From contig NW_020954616.1 of assembly GCF_900497805.2 (NCBI RefSeq), forward strand, positions 1,275,732-1,339,731: DNA of 64,000 nt, written 5' to 3'. Within the stretch, counting starts at the first letter, position 1. Every line of letters begins with the position of its first letter. Both the position numbers and the translations under genes were made by a program. The DNA is from Vombatus ursinus (taxonomy: Eukaryota > Chordata > Mammalia > Diprotodontia > Vombatidae). Below the pieces are notes generated by a model, which searched no databases, had not been told where the DNA came from, and saw only the letters and a program-made list of their open reading frames with translations. Shown one piece after another: positions 12,501-21,849 of this stretch.

Positions 12501-13301
12501 AATGACCCCAAAGCAGGGAGGTGAAGGGGGAAATCTCTTTGGATCTGGAAGGAGGTAAGGGCATGGGGCATTATCCCAGAACCCAGAGCTGGAAGGTATA
12601 GAAAGGGGAATTGCTAAAGGACTGGCAAATGGGGTAGAGGAAATAGCCTGGGGTGGGCTGGAGTCGGCGAAAGCTTAGGGAGGAATCTTCCCTAAACATG
12701 GAGGGGAGGGAGGAGAATTGTCTCCGAGGTGGGAGGAGATGGGAGTCAGGGATGTTCCAGAACTTGCTGGGTGAGGGGGAAAGGTGGCGGCTCTCTGAAT
12801 CCCTCCTAGGAGGGGATTTGGAAGCCTTCACGTGAGCTTGTCCTGGGCACACTCAAATCTCCTGACCCCATGCCTTTGTCCTAGGATGCCTTTCCAACCA
12901 TCCCCCTGCTGCTAGTGCCTTTCCCTCTGAGGTTCCCTTCCATCTCCCTGCACGTGTCATATGTATTTCCACTTTGTCTCCCCTATTAGAACATGAGCTC
13001 CTTCAGAGCAGAGGCTGCCTTTCTGCCTTTCTTTGTGTGTAGCGCAGTGCCTGGTGCATAGCGCACCATCAGTGCTTGTTGATGGACAGATGGACCTTTT
13101 GCAAACCCCATCTTCTGCATGCTGTGTGCTCCTAACCCTACTTCCTGCTGTTTATGGCCCCTTGTTGTCTGCCCTCTTTCTGACCCTCCCTGGCTTTCTC
13201 TCTACAGAGCCACGGGCCTCCCGGAGAAGTACTGCATTGAGGCAGAGAGAAAAGGCAATATTCTGTCAGCCACCTCGGTGAGCTCAGTGAAGGAGCTATG
13301 A
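390..13301 (+). CDS. CFAP45: CFAP45 (CCDC19), 3' half, five exons to the stop codon
   Basis: Cilia- and flagella-associated protein 45, known as a coiled-coil microtubule inner protein of motile axonemal doublets. Exons seen here are 390-536, 8886-8999, 9876-10069, 12184-12408 and 13208-13301. They splice with GT/AG borders and consistent phases into 257 codons plus TGA. The product is almost entirely charged helix rich in Glu, Lys, Arg and Gln, as expected for a trichoplein/CFAP45-type coiled coil. Landmarks recalled from the human protein are present, such as QDYQAEQDALRAKRNQEVA, RDRDEFERILRAQR, FEEGRRLKEEAQKRR and ATGLPEKYCIEAER. The human protein is about 551 residues, so roughly the N-terminal half lies before the window. 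The C-terminus runs to SVSSVKEL, a few residues past the human end as recalled. VSIG8 follows on the same strand, matching the human order. Confidence 0.96.
537..2200. other. CFAP45 intron, mostly unassigned
   Basis: AT-rich intronic sequence. Short open frames here are unconvincing. I cannot assign any part of it to a named repeat. Confidence 0.5.
2200..3565 (+). repeat. Decayed RTE-like LINE, endonuclease to early RT region
   Basis: Around 2270-2330 the translation resembles the endonuclease block GDF-AEAG. Around 2380-2580 it reads like LYIVNTFF, then TDYVLTDRKW, then RAKIRI, as in RTE-clade ORFs. From 3060 to 3480 it gives TIKGKISLKKACQKIQLSKA, a KDEHER motif and, later, DQVYIDEV-type RT N-terminal sequence. 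Several stops and frame changes break it, so it is an old copy. It differs from the BovB-like element at 61-63 kb. An L2 tail (about 2770-2925) sits inside. Confidence 0.6.
2770..2925 (+). repeat. L2 3' end inside the RTE-like LINE
   Basis: Shows the L2 terminal signature: cccccattagacagtgaagt, then ccttgagggcacagac, then cagtgcctggcacatagtag and a GATTGATTAA-type end. It interrupts the RTE-like coding remnant, so it arrived later. Confidence 0.75.
3565..5150. other. Intronic sequence, no confident feature
   Basis: No gene or well-formed repeat recognised. Around 4690-4800 there is a weak MIR-like block (acttgcccagggtcacagtc). Confidence 0.4.
5165..5375 (-). repeat. MIR-type CORE-SINE
   Basis: Contains taaggaaactgaggtccca, an ATTTGAAC block and the preceding gagatcatttagtccaacac motif. 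This is the reverse of the ancient mammalian MIR family. Confidence 0.75.
5868..6105 (-). repeat. tRNA-derived SINE with RTE-type 3' tail
   Basis: On the minus strand it starts in a SINE body (cctgaggccggatt region at 6040) and ends in the motif gagtc-aacacaactgaaatg at about 5870-5900. That tail also ends the RTE LINE at 62.8 kb. Similar copies lie at 11.0 and 40.9 kb. Confidence 0.75.
6284..6465 (-). repeat. Marsupial tRNA-derived SINE with 17-bp target duplication
   Basis: The minus-strand body ends in a T-rich (reverse poly-A) tract. It is flanked by identical copies of gggtagaaacacttggt at 6267-6283 and 6466-6482. The tail has become a (TTTG)n microsatellite. The perfect duplication implies a fairly young insertion. 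Confidence 0.92.
6690..7110 (+). repeat. L2 LINE 3' end
   Basis: A CT-rich coding remnant followed by attagattgtgagccctttg, agcagggactgtc, cagtgcctggcacatag and taataaattcttg, the L2 terminal signature. Confidence 0.8.
7110..7312 (+). repeat. MIR element, + orientation
   Basis: Contains agctgtgtgaccctgattaa, tttctcatctgtaaaa, gttgttgtgagga and the gctgtataaatgctaac end. It abuts an oppositely oriented MIR-like block. Confidence 0.8.
7313..7445 (-). repeat. MIR-like block, - orientation
   Basis: Contains gatttcacagatgaggaaac and tgcccatagttacaaagcta, the reverse of a MIR body. With the preceding element it forms a head-to-head pair. Confidence 0.7.
7545..7646. repeat. AT/TG-rich microsatellite
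   Basis: Mixed TATA, TACA and TGTG dinucleotide run. It explains the low-complexity open frames on both strands there. Confidence 0.95.
8165..8285 (+). repeat. L2 3' terminus
   Basis: Short copy with a gtgagctccgtgagagcaat block, taagcacttaataaatgttt and a (ATTC)n tail. Confidence 0.7.
8886..8999 (+). CDS. CFAP45: CFAP45 internal exon B
   Basis: 38 codons, phase 0 at both ends, acceptor cttttag and donor gtacct. It encodes AQEAEFEAEQERIRREKEKE followed by TARLRAMQEKAQDYQAEQ. It is separated from exon A by an 8.3-kb intron full of repeats. Confidence 0.95.
9132..9210. repeat. (TA/CA)n microsatellite
   Basis: Alternating ATAC, ACAC and TATA units, in the intron between CFAP45 exons B and C. 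Confidence 0.93.
9876..10069 (+). CDS. CFAP45: CFAP45 internal exon C
   Basis: 194 bases, acceptor tctgccag, donor gtaggc, ending two bases into an Arg codon. It encodes DALRAKRNQEVAEREWRRKE through QVQRDRDEFERILR. The ATG at 9846 in another frame is not the gene's frame. Confidence 0.95.
10213..10395. mobile_element. Palindromic hAT-type MITE with 8-bp target duplication
   Basis: Begins caggggtggggaacctgcgg and ends with the near-perfect inverse, ttccccacccctg. The arms, about 80 bases each, are inverted copies (tgcggcctcaaggtcacatg versus catgtgaccttgaggccaca). Flanks are gtctagtc on the left and gtctagtt on the right. Inverted CAG...CTG ends with an 8-bp duplication are typical of hAT. 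There is no coding capacity. Lies in the CFAP45 intron before exon D. Confidence 0.85.
10645..10845 (-). repeat. MIR-type CORE-SINE
   Basis: Holds the long block caggcactgtgctaagtgct, ccccattttacagatgagga and ttgcccagagtcacccagct. Confidence 0.8.
11033..11290 (+). repeat. tRNA-derived SINE with RTE-type 3' tail
   Basis: Starts ggggcagctaggtggcacag, has the agctgtgtgaccctggtcaa box, and ends gtcatgaagagtcagacatg then actgaaatggctgaacaaca. The last 40 bases match the 3' end of the RTE LINE at 62.82-62.86 kb, so it is probably mobilised by that family. Confidence 0.87.
12184..12408 (+). CDS. CFAP45: CFAP45 internal exon D
   Basis: 225 bases, acceptor aatccaag, donor gtgcgt. It completes the split Arg codon and ends two bases into the next Arg. 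It encodes AQRQQIEKERMEEEKKAQEC, then HANELRRQVRENQQKQVQER, then a Lys-rich helix ending KKKKMEELR. Confidence 0.96.
12965..13090 (+). repeat. L2 3' end before the last CFAP45 exon
   Basis: Contains cccctattagaacatgagct, cttcagagcagaggctgcct, agcgcagtgcctggtgcata and a GTTGATGGACAGATGGA-type tail. Confidence 0.75.
13208..13301 (+). CDS. CFAP45: CFAP45 terminal coding exon
   Basis: Acceptor tctctacag before 13208; stop TGA at 13299-13301. It encodes ATGLPEKYCIEAERKGNILS then ATSVSSVKEL. The first part is the conserved CFAP45 tail. The last residues differ from the shorter human end as recalled. Confidence 0.95.
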
Positions 13302-15400
13302 ATGGACTTTTTCCTAGGCCCCCAGCAGGAGCTGGCCTTTGACTTTGCCCCTTGGTTTCCACTATTGCTGCTAACCCAGAGAGTTTACAAATAGAGATTG
13401 GATTCATTATTCTTCTATTAGGATTCGTGCCTGACTTTCTTTCGGTGGGGCTGACGCCTGAAGTTGTTCCGTACCCGTCAGCGAAGGTGCTGAGATGGGC
13501 AAAGTAGGTCCCAGGGGGGTAGAAGAGCACGGTGGCAAGGGGATGCTTCTCTGTGTCTTCCCTCTCCCTCCCACACATAAACACCCGAGGAACCCAGAGG
13601 TCCCCATAAAAGGAAAAAGATAGCGCTTCATGGGCAACTGGGCCGAGAGAGTGATGTGTGGTACTGGGTGTGGGCGAAACAGCAGGAGCAGGGGCAGCCG
13701 TGCCCTGATGCAGTTTTGATTCCTCTGGGATGTCGACATCAGGGCCTCCCCGGGCAGGATGCTCGCTCAGTGGAGTTCCCTGCTTGCTACCGCAGCTGAG
13801 ATGGAAATGCTGTGTGAATGAGGGATGAGGGGAAGAGGGCTCAGGGAGGAGGGGCCCTGGCCCAAGGCAGGGCTGTCCCTTTGTACACACCCATCAATCA
13901 GACTGCATCTGTGATCTGGGATGGTTGGGGATGAATCCTGACTTTTCCCTCAGCCCTCCCCTGCCAGAGCCCTTTCAACTTCAGGCAATACCACAACACA
14001 GACATTGCCTCCACCTCCCTGTCCCCCGTAACAGGGCACACCCAGAGCCCTAGTGCTCCTCACCCCACCCTGCCCCATCCCCCCCTCACCCAAACACTTC
14101 CCTTTACCTCATTTACCTGCCTCCATTCTCTTTACCTTAGTCCACATCCAGTCCACCCCAATAAACATGCTTCCCCTCAGCCTAACTGATCTGCCTCAGC
14201 TTTCCTCACTCTGCTCTGGCCTACTCTTAATTTGAGCCACTCTTCCCTTGCCTTTCAACCCCTCCCCAGCTCATTTCCTTTGACTCTAGGATGTGGTTAA
14301 TATCACTATCTCTCAATATCAATATCAATACCTCCCCCCCAAAACCCATCCCCCACCTCAGCTCCCCGTGATCCATAAGTATATCATGAAGACCTGGGCT
14401 AGAGTCACTGGCCTGACTGTCCTCCCCTGGAGGAAGAGGAGTTAGTTGTGGAGGGGCCCCCTCCCTGAACTGTCATCTTCCCTCCTCCCCCAACCCAGTG
14501 AAGTTCCATTCCCAGGTTTGGGGCCCAGCCTTGCCTCCCCTGATGGGCCCTGCAGCCATCAAGGTGGAGGGCGGCTACTGGGTGCGTCCTAGGTGTTTAT
14601 GATGCTGGGTTACAAGGGCCCTGGGCAAGAGTCCCCTTTTCATGGGGCCCAGCAAGAGTCAGCAAGCTGCTTCCTGTGTTTCCACTTCCTCAGGCACAGT
14701 ACTGGGGCTCCTCTAGGCAGAAGAGAGGGTGGGCCTGGCCCTGCCTGGGCTCCAGTGAAGAAGGCAGAACCACCATCTGTCTTCACCCTTTTCATGTTGA
14801 CTCCTTCCTCCCTTGGGCTCCCTCTTGCCTTTCCTTGGAAAGAAGTAGCTCACATCCCTGGGGGTTCTTTTGGCATCCCCTTCCCTTGTTGGCATCCTGG
14901 CATAAGAATCCCTCTGAGGATCAGCCAAATGTACAGCAGCTTGTACCTGTGCCCACTCGGGCCCAGGGGAACTCTGCCCTCATTCTGCCAAGGGGATCTA
15001 GACACTGTTCTCAGGCTCAGCTTAACCCCCAACCTGTTCATCTTGGGAATGGGATGGAAACCAGTGGGGCAAGGAGAAGTCCATCTCTACCATATATAGA
15101 ATCCCTTAGAGAAGTCTTAGTCATGGAGAGCGATAGTCCCAACTTGGGAACTTGTAAGAGGTAGGATTGCAATAGGTCCAGGTTTCTGCTCCAGACTCCA
15201 GGGGTTCCTTCTATCTTCCTCCCCCCCAAAGCCTATCCCTAATTTTGAGGAGATTCTCCTCACAACTAGAGTTAGGCCCACGCTCGCCCCTGGGAGATGG
15301 TGAGGGATAAGGGAAAAGAAGAGGAAAGGTTCTTTTCTCAGGATCCTAGACCAAGATATTGATAGGGATGGGACCCAAGGCTAACTGAGGAAACTGGAGA
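13302..15400. other. Repeat-poor GC-rich interval after CFAP45
   Basis: Contains the CFAP45 3' UTR and about 2 kb without recognised transposon sequence, one of the longest such stretches here. Several open frames overlap (14593-15099 and 14676-15164 on +, 13138-13890 on -) but none resembles a known protein or shows splice context. It may hold a non-coding transcript, regulatory DNA or a lineage-specific exon. Confidence 0.4.
14160..14165 (+). promoter_or_regulatory. First AATAAA downstream of CFAP45
   Basis: The first canonical hexamer I find after the CFAP45 stop, about 860 bases on. No closer AATAAA was seen, so CFAP45 uses this one, a non-canonical signal nearer the stop, or one further away. 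Confidence 0.3.
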
Positions 15401-15404
15401 AAGG

Positions 15405-15640
15405 AAAACAAGCATTTATTAAGCATTTGGCATGCGACAAGCGCTTTACAAATATCCCATTCAATCCTCACAATCTCAAGAGGTAGGTGCTATTATTATC
15501 CCCATTTTATAGTTGAGGAAAATGAGGCAGAGGTTAAGTGACTTGTCCAAGGTTACACAGCTAACATGTATCTGAGGCTGCATTTGAATGAAAACCTTCC
15601 TGACACCAGGCACAGCACTGTACCTTCTAGCTGCTTCTAG
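15405..15640 (-). repeat. MIR-type CORE-SINE
   Basis: Has agcatttattaagcatttgg, ccccattttatagttgagga and taagtgacttgtccaaggtt, a MIR-like copy in reverse. Confidence 0.75.
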
Positions 15641-15764
15641 GGGAAGAGAAGGGGAGAACGGGAAGACTAGAGGTATTTATGAGAATAGATAGCACATCTG
15701 GGAATTTATAAAGTGCCTTCCTCACAACAACCCTGAGGTAAAGGAGGTAAGAGCCTTGGTTTGT

Positions 15765-15945
15765 GCATTTTGATATTAGTCATATTAGAACTAGAAGGGC
15801 TCTTAGAAATGATTACAAATAATCTATAAAGATAAGAAAACTGAGGCCTGGACAAGGAAAGTGACTTAACCAAAGTCATAAGGCCAGTTAATAGTGTCAG
15901 AGCTTGCACTGGAACCCAAGTGTCTTCACTTTTCCTCCTCTTCCT
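15765..15945 (-). repeat. MIR-type CORE-SINE
   Basis: Contains agatgaagaaactgaggcc-like and agtgacttaaccaaagtcat blocks, ending at an ACTTGGGTTCCAGTGCAAG-type start on the minus strand. Confidence 0.65.
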
Positions 15946-16232
15946 CACATATTTTTTGAGTACCTACTTTGCAGAAGGTACTGTGAAAGAGTCTCAAGAT
16001 GTGTGCCATGTTATCCCTGGCCTCCAGGGATTTACATTCTAGGTGGAACATAGGCATAAAAGGAAAAATGTTAATCCAGGGCAGCACATATCACCCATGG
16101 TCAGAGGCTTCCAAACATAAGGAGCCCCGGTTACATTTATATGGGGGTTTAGCATCCTTTCCAAAACTCAAGACCTGCTCAGAAACTTGAAAAATACCCC
16201 CGACTGGCCAATTCATCACTTGCAAACATTCT

Positions 16233-16562
16233 CAGGGGGTCTTAATCTTTTGTGTGTTCTGAACCCCTTTGGCAGTCTGGTGAAGCCCACAGATAATATT
16301 TTTAAATGCATAAAATAAAATACATAGGATCACAAAGGAAACATTATATTGAAATATACTTAAAATATTTTTTAAAAAAAGTTCATAGATCAGGGGCAGC
16401 TAGGTGGTGAAGTGGATAGAACACCTGCCCTGAAGTCAGGAGGGCCTGAGTCTAAGTCTGGCCTTAGATCAAACACTTGACACTTACTAGCTGTGTGACC
16501 CTAGGCAAGTCACTTAACCCCAGTTGCCTTAAAAAAAAAAGTTCATAGATCCCAGGTCAAGA
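16233..16562 (-). mobile_element. hAT-type non-autonomous transposon split by a SINE
   Basis: Ends cagggggtcttaatctttt and cccaggtcaagaac are inverted, as in hAT elements with CAGGGGTTCTTAACC ends. The interior has ttggcagtctggtgaagcc and aatgcataaaataaaatac, shared with the copy at 25.4 kb in the opposite orientation. A SINE (16392-16540) sits inside. Confidence 0.75.
16392..16540 (+). repeat. tRNA-derived SINE inside a hAT relic, with target duplication
   Basis: Body from aggggcagctaggtggtgaa to a run of ten A. The host sequence gttcatagatc is duplicated at 16381-16391 and 16541-16551, plus adjacent As. The perfect duplication shows a younger insertion than the host transposon. Confidence 0.93.
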
Positions 16563-16790
16563 ACTTAAATCATGAAGAACTTTTTTTTTTTAAATGTAAG
16601 TTTTATTTTACTCTTTTCAATTTTCCAGCATTGGTTTTCTCTCCTCCCATTCTCTCCCCCCAATATGAAAAAAACCCCACAAAACTCTTTATCAAATATG
16701 CACAAAGAAAACAAATTTCTGAATTGGCCATGTACAAAACTGTCTCATTCTGCATCTTGAATCCTTCCCCTCTGGGTAGGACGCCGTACA
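16563..16790 (-). repeat. L1 3' UTR-like fragment
   Basis: Starts with a T run, then ttttcaattttccagcattg, caaatatgcacaaagaaaac and ctgcatcttgaatccttccc. These resemble the reverse of a marsupial L1 3' UTR as recalled. Family assignment is tentative. Confidence 0.5.
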
Positions 16791-17272
16791 AAGAACTTTT
16801 TAGCTCTAAAACCTATGATGCAATCTATTTTTCCACTGTAGTAATCTTTGCCAAGTGATATGCAAATCAGAACTGCAGCTCTTAGAGCTTTAAAACTAAG
16901 GTGCTTCTGTTCTTTGCTATCTATGCCTTTGGGCAGAGAAAGCAAGTGCTGAAGTGAATGTCTCTTCATAGACATGATCTGGGTGTTTAATGTGGGTGAA
17001 TTTCGGGTTACCTTTCCTCGTCTTCTTTCCTCTCAGCCTCCTGCCCCCAGTCTGTTTCTGTTTCTGTTCCCTAGGCCCTATCTAGCTGTCCTCAGGCTCA
17101 CACTGGCCTCTGTTTCATCCTTTTTTTAAAAAAATTTTTATTACTGGCCCAGGGGCAGTTCGCTACATATTAGAGAAACCCAGGGTCTCAGATTTAGCAT
17201 GCTATCCAAAGCCAAGAATAAAGTCTAAGGGTGGAGGCAGGTTTGTTACATTGTGTCTTCTCTTGTGCCACC

Positions 17273-17273
<1 letters not shown>

Positions 17274-17321
<48 letters not shown>
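17274..17321. repeat. Homopolymer of 48 C
   Basis: An uninterrupted C run preceded by cct, far longer than other homopolymers in the window. The length may reflect assembly or sequencing uncertainty. Confidence 0.97.
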
Positions 17322-17323
<2 letters not shown>

Positions 17324-17610
17324 CTTTCTCAGGTATGGTTGTAAAGACAATTATAGGGAAAGTTCTGTCTGTAGCTGGGGGCAGATATGGCCTGGGTGCC
17401 TACTGTTGTTGGCAGCACCAACATGAAGATGCTGCTGGATGAGCTGTGAAGGGAGTATCTGGATCCCTCTGGCACCAGGATGTCTGATTCAGTGCCTTAC
17501 CTGCCCTGGCCAAGCTGTTATGGGAGTGGATTCCTTGGGATGATCAGTGTCCGTTTCCAAGTATGTCATTGGATTTGGTTCTTCCTTCATCCACAAAAAA
17601 GAGAACTTTT

Positions 17611-18287
17611 TATTTCACTACTAGGTCTGTATCCCAAAGAGATCATAAAAAAGGAAAAGGATCCACATGTACAAAAATATTTATAGCAGCCCTTTTTGTG
17701 GTGGCAAAGAATTAGAAATTGAGGGGATGCGCATCAGTTGGGGAATGTCTGAACAAGTTGTGGTTTATGATTGTAATGAAATACTATTGTGTTATGAGAA
17801 ATGATGAGAAGGCGGACTTCAGAAAAACCTGGAAAGACTTACATGAACTGATGCTGAGTGAAGTGAGCAGAACCAGGAGAACATTGTACACAATTGTACA
17901 CCAGTATTATGTAGTGATTAGCTTTGATAGACTTGGCTCTTCTCAGCAATTCAAGGATCTAAGACATCTCCAAAAGTCTCATGATGGAAAATGCTATCCA
18001 CATCCAGAGAAAGAACTGTGGAGTCTGAATGCAGATCGAAACATCCTGTTTTCACCTTTTGTTGTTGTTGTTTTTTCTTTCTCTTGATTTTTCCCTTTTG
18101 TTCTGATTCTTTTTTTCACAACATGACTAATATGGAAATATATTTAATAGTATCGTACGTGTATCACCTATTGCTTGCTGTCAGGGGAGGGAGAAAAATG
18201 TTTAGATCTCAAAATCTTATAAAAATATATGTTGAAAGCTTTCTTTACATGTAATTGGAAAAAAATAAAATACTCTTTAAAAAAAAA
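17611..18287 (+). repeat. 5'-truncated L1, 3' end with poly-A and target duplication
   Basis: Encodes the end of L1 ORF2 (LGLYPKEIIKKEKDPHVQKY at 17620), broken by later stops. It then has tgatgctgagtgaagtgagc and a 3' UTR ending in aaaataaaatactcttt plus poly-A. The target duplication agagaactttt lies at 17600-17610 and 18289-18299. Its reverse complement matches 60.3-60.5 kb. Confidence 0.87.
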
Positions 18288-18469
18288 GAGAGAACTTTTA
18301 GCCTGTTAAGGTTGAAGTCCCCAAAGTAATCCAGAAGGAAACATACATAGGTTTAGGGATCCCAGGAAGATTTTAGGAATAGGAAGGTGGGTTAGAGAAT
18401 TGGGAAGTGGAGAAAAAGAACCTGTTGGTCCAAAAGCACCACTTTTGTACTGCACATTTGGAGGAAGGG

Positions 18470-19095
18470 GACCAGGCCAATAGAGGGACTGGCTAAATGA
18501 GTTGGGGATGGTTAGCCTGAAAAAGAGAGACTTGATGGCAGCAGGGAAGGATGATGGATGAAGGAAGAAGGATAGGGTAGAGTGGGCATGATAAGTGTTT
18601 TCAAATATTTGAGGGGCTGTCACATGGAAGAGGAATCAAGAATCATTCTTTTTGTCCCATAGACCTAGAAGCAAAGGTAAAAGAGAAGCAAAGGGATGTG
18701 GTAGGTATGGTGCTATATGTAGAGCCAGAAAGATAGAAGTTCAGGCAACTACTAGCTGTGTGACTCTGGGCAAGTCATTTAACCTCTGTTTGCCTCAGTT
18801 TCCTCATCTGTAAGATGAAGGGATTGGACTTGACCTCTAAGGACCATTCCAGCTCTAAAGCTATGATTCTATGAAGTGGCAGAGAGGCAGATTTTGTTTT
18901 ATTGTATGTAAGGAAAGACTGCTGAATAATTAGTCTTCCAAAAGTAGAATTGACTGCTTTGGGAGGCAGTAGCTCTCTCTACCGAAGGTCATTGAGCAGA
19001 GGTTGGATGACTACATTTTGAGAATGTTGTAGGTATGAGTTGAACTGGGTGATCTCTGAGGGCCCTTCCAATGCTTAGAGGCCATGATTCTTTCA
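18470..19095 (+). repeat. L3/CR1-like LINE 3' end, split by a MIR
   Basis: Shows the CR1-type end: ggatggttagcctgaaaaag, tttgaggggctgtcacatgg, gagcagaggttggatgacta and gatctctgagggcccttcca with a gattct terminus. A MIR (about 18700-18875) separates the two halves. Confidence 0.7.
18700..18875 (+). repeat. MIR nested in an L3/CR1 copy
   Basis: Contains actagctgtgtgactctggg, cctcagtttcctcatctgta and ggaccattccagctctaaag. Confidence 0.8.
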
Positions 19096-19099
19096 CCAA

Positions 19100-20690
19100 A
19101 GTCCACCAACCCTGCAAAGTTGGAGGAGCTTTCAAAAAACAAAATAAAACAAAAACATCTGAGCCACTAACTTTTTAGCATGATATTTTGCATCCTAATT
19201 GCTTGCTTTTTCATGCCCATGATCTTCCAGCCCCTGCTCCTTGTCCCTAAAGTCTCCATCCCCATTCTCCTGTTAGGGTAACCTCAGTCCAGGATGACTC
19301 TGGCTAGGAAGTCTAGTGGCTGGCCTCTATCTTGGGGCAGTAGTCTGACCTATAAGCAATAGTCTCAGGTAGGTATTCTCGGATGTCCTGGCTGGGAGCC
19401 AGCCTTGCTTACTGAAATGTGCCTACTGCTCGTGCTATGCCAGCTCCTTGCTGGAAGGCATTCTCTGGGCCTCAGCACTCTTGCTCCAGAAGCTGATGCC
19501 AGCCTAGCCGGCGCTGCCTCAGGCAGGGGTGTGATTCAGTGGCCTGAACAAGACCTCCACTTGACTCAGTGGAGTTGTCTGTCACCACCCTCTTCTTCCC
19601 CCTCCAAATGTCTTAATTCTCTCATCTGTGACTTGTGCCAGTACTGAATATTTAATTGGTCTCTGTAAATATGCTTTGATTAGGCTAGCATGAAAGGGAT
19701 TGTGGAAGTTCAAAGCCAGTCAGGGCTTCTGGGGCTGGGATGAGTGATAGTTGGGAGTGAGGAGGAGGGAGTGAGCAGGGGAGTTGTTGGTATTTCTCCG
19801 AGAGGACCTTGGGATTGAGGAAGACTCTGGAGCTAGGTCATGAGAAGGCTCTCGGGCACATTGAGGGTTCATAGTTTTCACCTGAATCCCTTTTCCATGC
19901 ATAGTTTGTGAGGGGGGGCAGTATATTGGGGAACATTGAGAGAGAGAGAGAGAACTAGCTTGGATCATAGGTCACAACAGGTAGGAGACTGATAGACACC
20001 TTGACTCCTTTTCCTTCCCTTCTGTACCAAACCCACATGAAAGAGATGCCAAAGCCATACTCCAGGGCATGCTGTTCCCATAAAGCCCTCACTTAAAGTA
20101 TTATTGACATTTTGGTCCCTATGCTCACCTATCTGCCTTTTCCCTAGCTACCATTAATATCTGGGTTAAAATAATTTCCAAGATGGACATTTCATCCTTT
20201 CATTCAGTTCTATAGCCCTGCAAAGTTCTTCTTGTGGCCTAACGCCAGTCTTGCCTAATGGATTCTTAACTGATTTCCTTTTGGTGAACAGAAAAGGCTG
20301 TCTATCCCCTGAATACCCATTTTCACAGGAGGTCATAAAGTTTAGGGGAGTTGTGAGCAGGGATCTCATTTGAGATCCTGAAAGAGTTTTCTGTAGAGAA
20401 ACTTGAGAATTGCCACCAAAGAGTATTGTAATGAGGAACAGAAAGTGAGTGGGGCAAAGGTAGAGAATAGCTTTGCTCCCTTATTCTGGGAATTGCCCTG
20501 AAGTTTTGTCCACCTTATTCATGGAAGAAGGACTATTTGCTCTTGAGCCCCTAGGAGCCCAGAGGTCTCCTCCTCCCCTTGCAGATCTGCAAAGCCTCTG
20601 TCCTTGCATTGAGGAGCGGCTGTCGGTATGTCTCTTCTTCTTAGGGGAGCTGGTAGTAACAGGCTGCTTTGGGTGAGATGAGTGTGCCAA
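19100..20690. other. Intergenic, no feature recognised
   Basis: Single-copy-looking sequence with short unconvincing frames and a small GA run near 19938. No exon-like or repeat-like structure recognised. Confidence 0.4.
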
Positions 20691-20704
20691 ATGGGGACTA
20701 GGAG

Positions 20705-20860
20705 CTACTGTGACATGGTGGAAAGAGCTCAAGGCTTGGAGTCAGAAGACTTGGGTTTCAGTCCCACTTCTGACACTTGTGAGCTGTGTAATCTTAGGCA
20801 AATCACTTAGCCTCAGTAAGCCTCATTTTTCTTATCTGTAAAATGGGGGAAGGCACTAAA
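20705..20860 (+). repeat. MIR element
   Basis: Contains catggtggaaagagctcaag, gacttgggtttcagtcccac, gtgagctgtgtaatcttagg and ctcatttttcttatctgtaa. Confidence 0.85.
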
Positions 20861-21219
20861 TCAGATAATATGGTTGTGAACCACATAATGTCATAATATC
20901 CAAAGAATCAAAACTGTGGGTCACTCAAAGGGCAAAAGAGGGGTATGGTGGGCATGGATGTGCTGCAACCTATTATCAACAATGAATTACACGTAAGAAA
21001 TGGTGTAAAAGCTATGCCCTGAAAATGGAGGTGATCTGGTTATGTATCAAGGGATAACAGGTGGGGTGGACCCCTTTTGGAGGACTTATGGGAGAACTGG
21101 ATAAGACTTGCACAGGGTGAGAAGGGTTGTTATCTGTACTGTTGGAGGGCATATATCTGTCAGGTCACAGATTCATTGAAGTATACGAGGGAGTTAATAA
21201 TTTTGAGCAAGGGCTGTTT

Positions 21220-21305
21220 AATTTTTTTGTCTTTCTATCCACAGTGCCTAGTGCAGTGCCTGGAATATAATAGGCATTTAATAAATGCATGTAGAATTAA
21301 ATTAA
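21220..21305 (+). repeat. L2 3' terminus
   Basis: Contains cagtgcctagtgcagtgcct and aggcatttaataaatgcatg with an ATTAAATTAAATTGAAT tail. Confidence 0.7.
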
Positions 21306-21849
21306 ATTGAATATGTGTGCCACTTAATTTACAGTATAATCATGAGAGAAATGCTTTGTAAGCAAGTGTTATGAAAGGTGAAGCTTGCTTTGATTAGGAT
21401 GTCCTCTTGCAGTGTCCCCAATGCCCAGGTCCAGTTGTCCCTCCTCTGTTCATTGCCTGGAGCCTTGGTTGCCTTTAGCTTTGCCCAGACTGTTAGCCCC
21501 TCATGATGTGAGTAGCAACCCCAGAGCCCCCTCTCTGTCCCCTGGGCCAGGCCTGACAAACTCATCCAGACTGATAGCAAATATCTGGACCATCCACCAG
21601 CCTGACATAGTCCTGCCCCACTCCTGGTCCCACCTCCTCTGGCTCTGTCCCAACCCCAGCTCCTCCCTCCCCTAATCCAAGATCCAGGGCAACCAGGGAA
21701 AATAAACATGGAGCCAGGGGTATAGAACTGGATCCAGAAAAACTCACTGGGGAGTCTCCCAATCCAGTCATACATCCTTCTTAGCTCTCAAGGTGGCTGC
21801 TGGCCCCAGGCCCAGTATCTGCTAACTGCGTTCCCATAACTACAAGTTC

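Noticed and set aside
13138-13890. 250-codon minus-strand frame
   Set aside because: It overlaps the last CFAP45 exon and UTR in antisense. No motif, signal or splice structure supports it.
17719-18087. 122-codon frame as a host gene
   Set aside because: It lies in the 3' end of a truncated L1 with a target duplication on both sides.
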